This document shows, piece after piece, positions 20,419 to 21,026 of a stretch of 21,026 nucleotides of DNA. The DNA is taken from contig NWUY0300016354.1 in the NCBI GenBank assembly GCA_004151065.3, positions 31,027 through 52,052 on the forward strand. The letters are read 5' to 3'. Source of the stretch: Larix sibirica. Its lineage: Eukaryota > Streptophyta > Pinopsida > Pinales > Pinaceae. The translations under genes and the position numbers were made by a program. Every line of letters starts with the position of its first letter. Within the stretch, counting starts at the first letter, position 1. The notes beneath the pieces are model-generated. The model did not search any database. It was not told the origin of the DNA and saw only the letters and a program-made list of their open reading frames with translations.

Positions 20419-21026
20419 TAGATAGCTGTATGGTATCATATTACACTTAATATCTTTTTGAGAATATTTACACATAATTTATTTTTATACAAAAATATAA
20501 TTGTATTAATAACTTACGATACTTTTATAATTAATTATTTAACATAAAGTGACTATATAATATAGTCCCTAGAAAGGGGAAGCTTTAGCTTAAAAGGTTT
20601 TATAGATAGCACTTTGGCAATCCATGCCTTAGTTAAAGTAATTTTAATAATTAGGATAATGGTTTAATCTTAGTTATAATCAAGTCTTGTAGTTAAACAA
20701 GATTAAAAAAGTCTTCTAAATGCTAGCCATTAATTACTAACTTTATCTACTTTAGGAATTATTTTAACTTAGAATGACACTTAAAAATATTTAGGTCTTT
20801 AAGTGCATAGTTCTTTTTCTTCCAATACGGGAGGCACCAAGGTGACATACGTCATTCCTAAATGAATCCCATGGCTTTCGAGCCATTCACCTCTCCCCCT
20901 AGTGGATTCCATGCCCCATTCATTTTAGTTGCGTCAAGCCTTCAGTCTCCTAAGTCTACAAATTCACTTAACACTTAGGAAAACATAATCATACTTACAA
21001 AGTTTTACCTATGGAGTTCGTGTCAT

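Larger units (their letters stand above)
17567..21026. other. AT-rich region opening with an LTR-like end; no gene
   Basis: The segment begins TGTAACATCCCC, a word typical of the start of many plant Ty3/gypsy LTRs, just where the outer element's coding traces stop. No matching second LTR, no polypurine tract before it and no primer binding site after it lie in the window, so a truncated or partly included LTR is only a suggestion. Less AT-rich patches occur at 17,895-18,035, 19,250-19,350, 20,140-20,225 and 20,825-20,950. Frames at 18,284-18,475, 18,549-18,773, 18,995-19,222 and the minus-strand one at 19,751-20,029 show no family features. Two undetermined bases stand at 18,034-18,035. Confidence 0.4.

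Noticed and set aside
20431-20438. TGGTATCA as a primer binding site for tRNA-Met
   Set aside because: Only the first eight bases match, the following bases do not continue the tRNA complement, and no LTR ending in CA precedes it.
19340-20913. GAATCCACTAAGG (about 19,346) and its near reverse complement CCTAGTGGATTC (about 20,899) as terminal inverted repeats of a DNA transposon
   Set aside because: The match is only about 12 bases and imperfect, with no target-site duplication and no extension of similarity.
1-21026. A new defence, regulatory or metabolic system
   Set aside because: All recognisable coding traces belong to decayed LTR retrotransposons; nothing else in the window has the coherence of a gene set.

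Overview
The window looks like plant nuclear DNA, roughly two-thirds A+T by eye, with no intact protein-coding gene. What can be recognised is decayed Ty3/gypsy LTR-retrotransposon sequence of the Tat/Athila type. The depth of decay and the very long LTRs suggest a large, repeat-rich plant genome in which old insertions persist. A gymnosperm would fit, but this is inference and the sequence does not name a species. No functional tRNA, rRNA, CRISPR array or bacterial feature was seen.

Layout. 1-3,640: AT-rich DNA without a recognisable gene, holding a TG microsatellite and a diverged 55-bp repeat pair. 3,641-6,700: a possible promoter (TATA at 3,846), a possible small exon, an almost perfect 95-bp tandem duplication (4,361-4,550), then long T-rich intron-like DNA. 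About 6,700-6,890: the zinc-knuckle end of an old gag gene (outer element). 6,891-15,486: a complete but dead inner LTR element, with a 5' LTR of about 3.3 kb, a tRNA-Asp-type primer binding site, a broken gag with an acidic repeated tail, no pol, and a 3' LTR of about 3.3 kb. 15,487-about 17,400: the rest of the outer element, consisting of a 63-bp-period repeat linker, a retroviral-type aspartic protease and a post-protease linker, all broken. 17,567-21,026: AT-rich DNA that begins with an LTR-like TGTAACATCCCC end and contains a 68-bp tandem duplication and a short hairpin, but no gene.

The main result is a clear nested insertion. The inner element sits inside the gag-pol region of the outer one, flanked by GGTAT and GGTAC, which read as a 5-bp target-site duplication with one change. 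The outer reading frame on the left continues in the same register on the right once the insert and one copy of the duplication are ignored. The inner element has gag but no pol, so it probably depended on enzymes from a relative, as large non-autonomous LTR elements (LARD-like) do. By eye its LTRs differ by about 13% in a well-aligned stretch, so the insertion is old. Each LTR has since acquired its own private tandem duplication. I found no convincing new biological system; the points of interest are the nesting, the gag-only long-LTR structure and the repeat-built protein segments.
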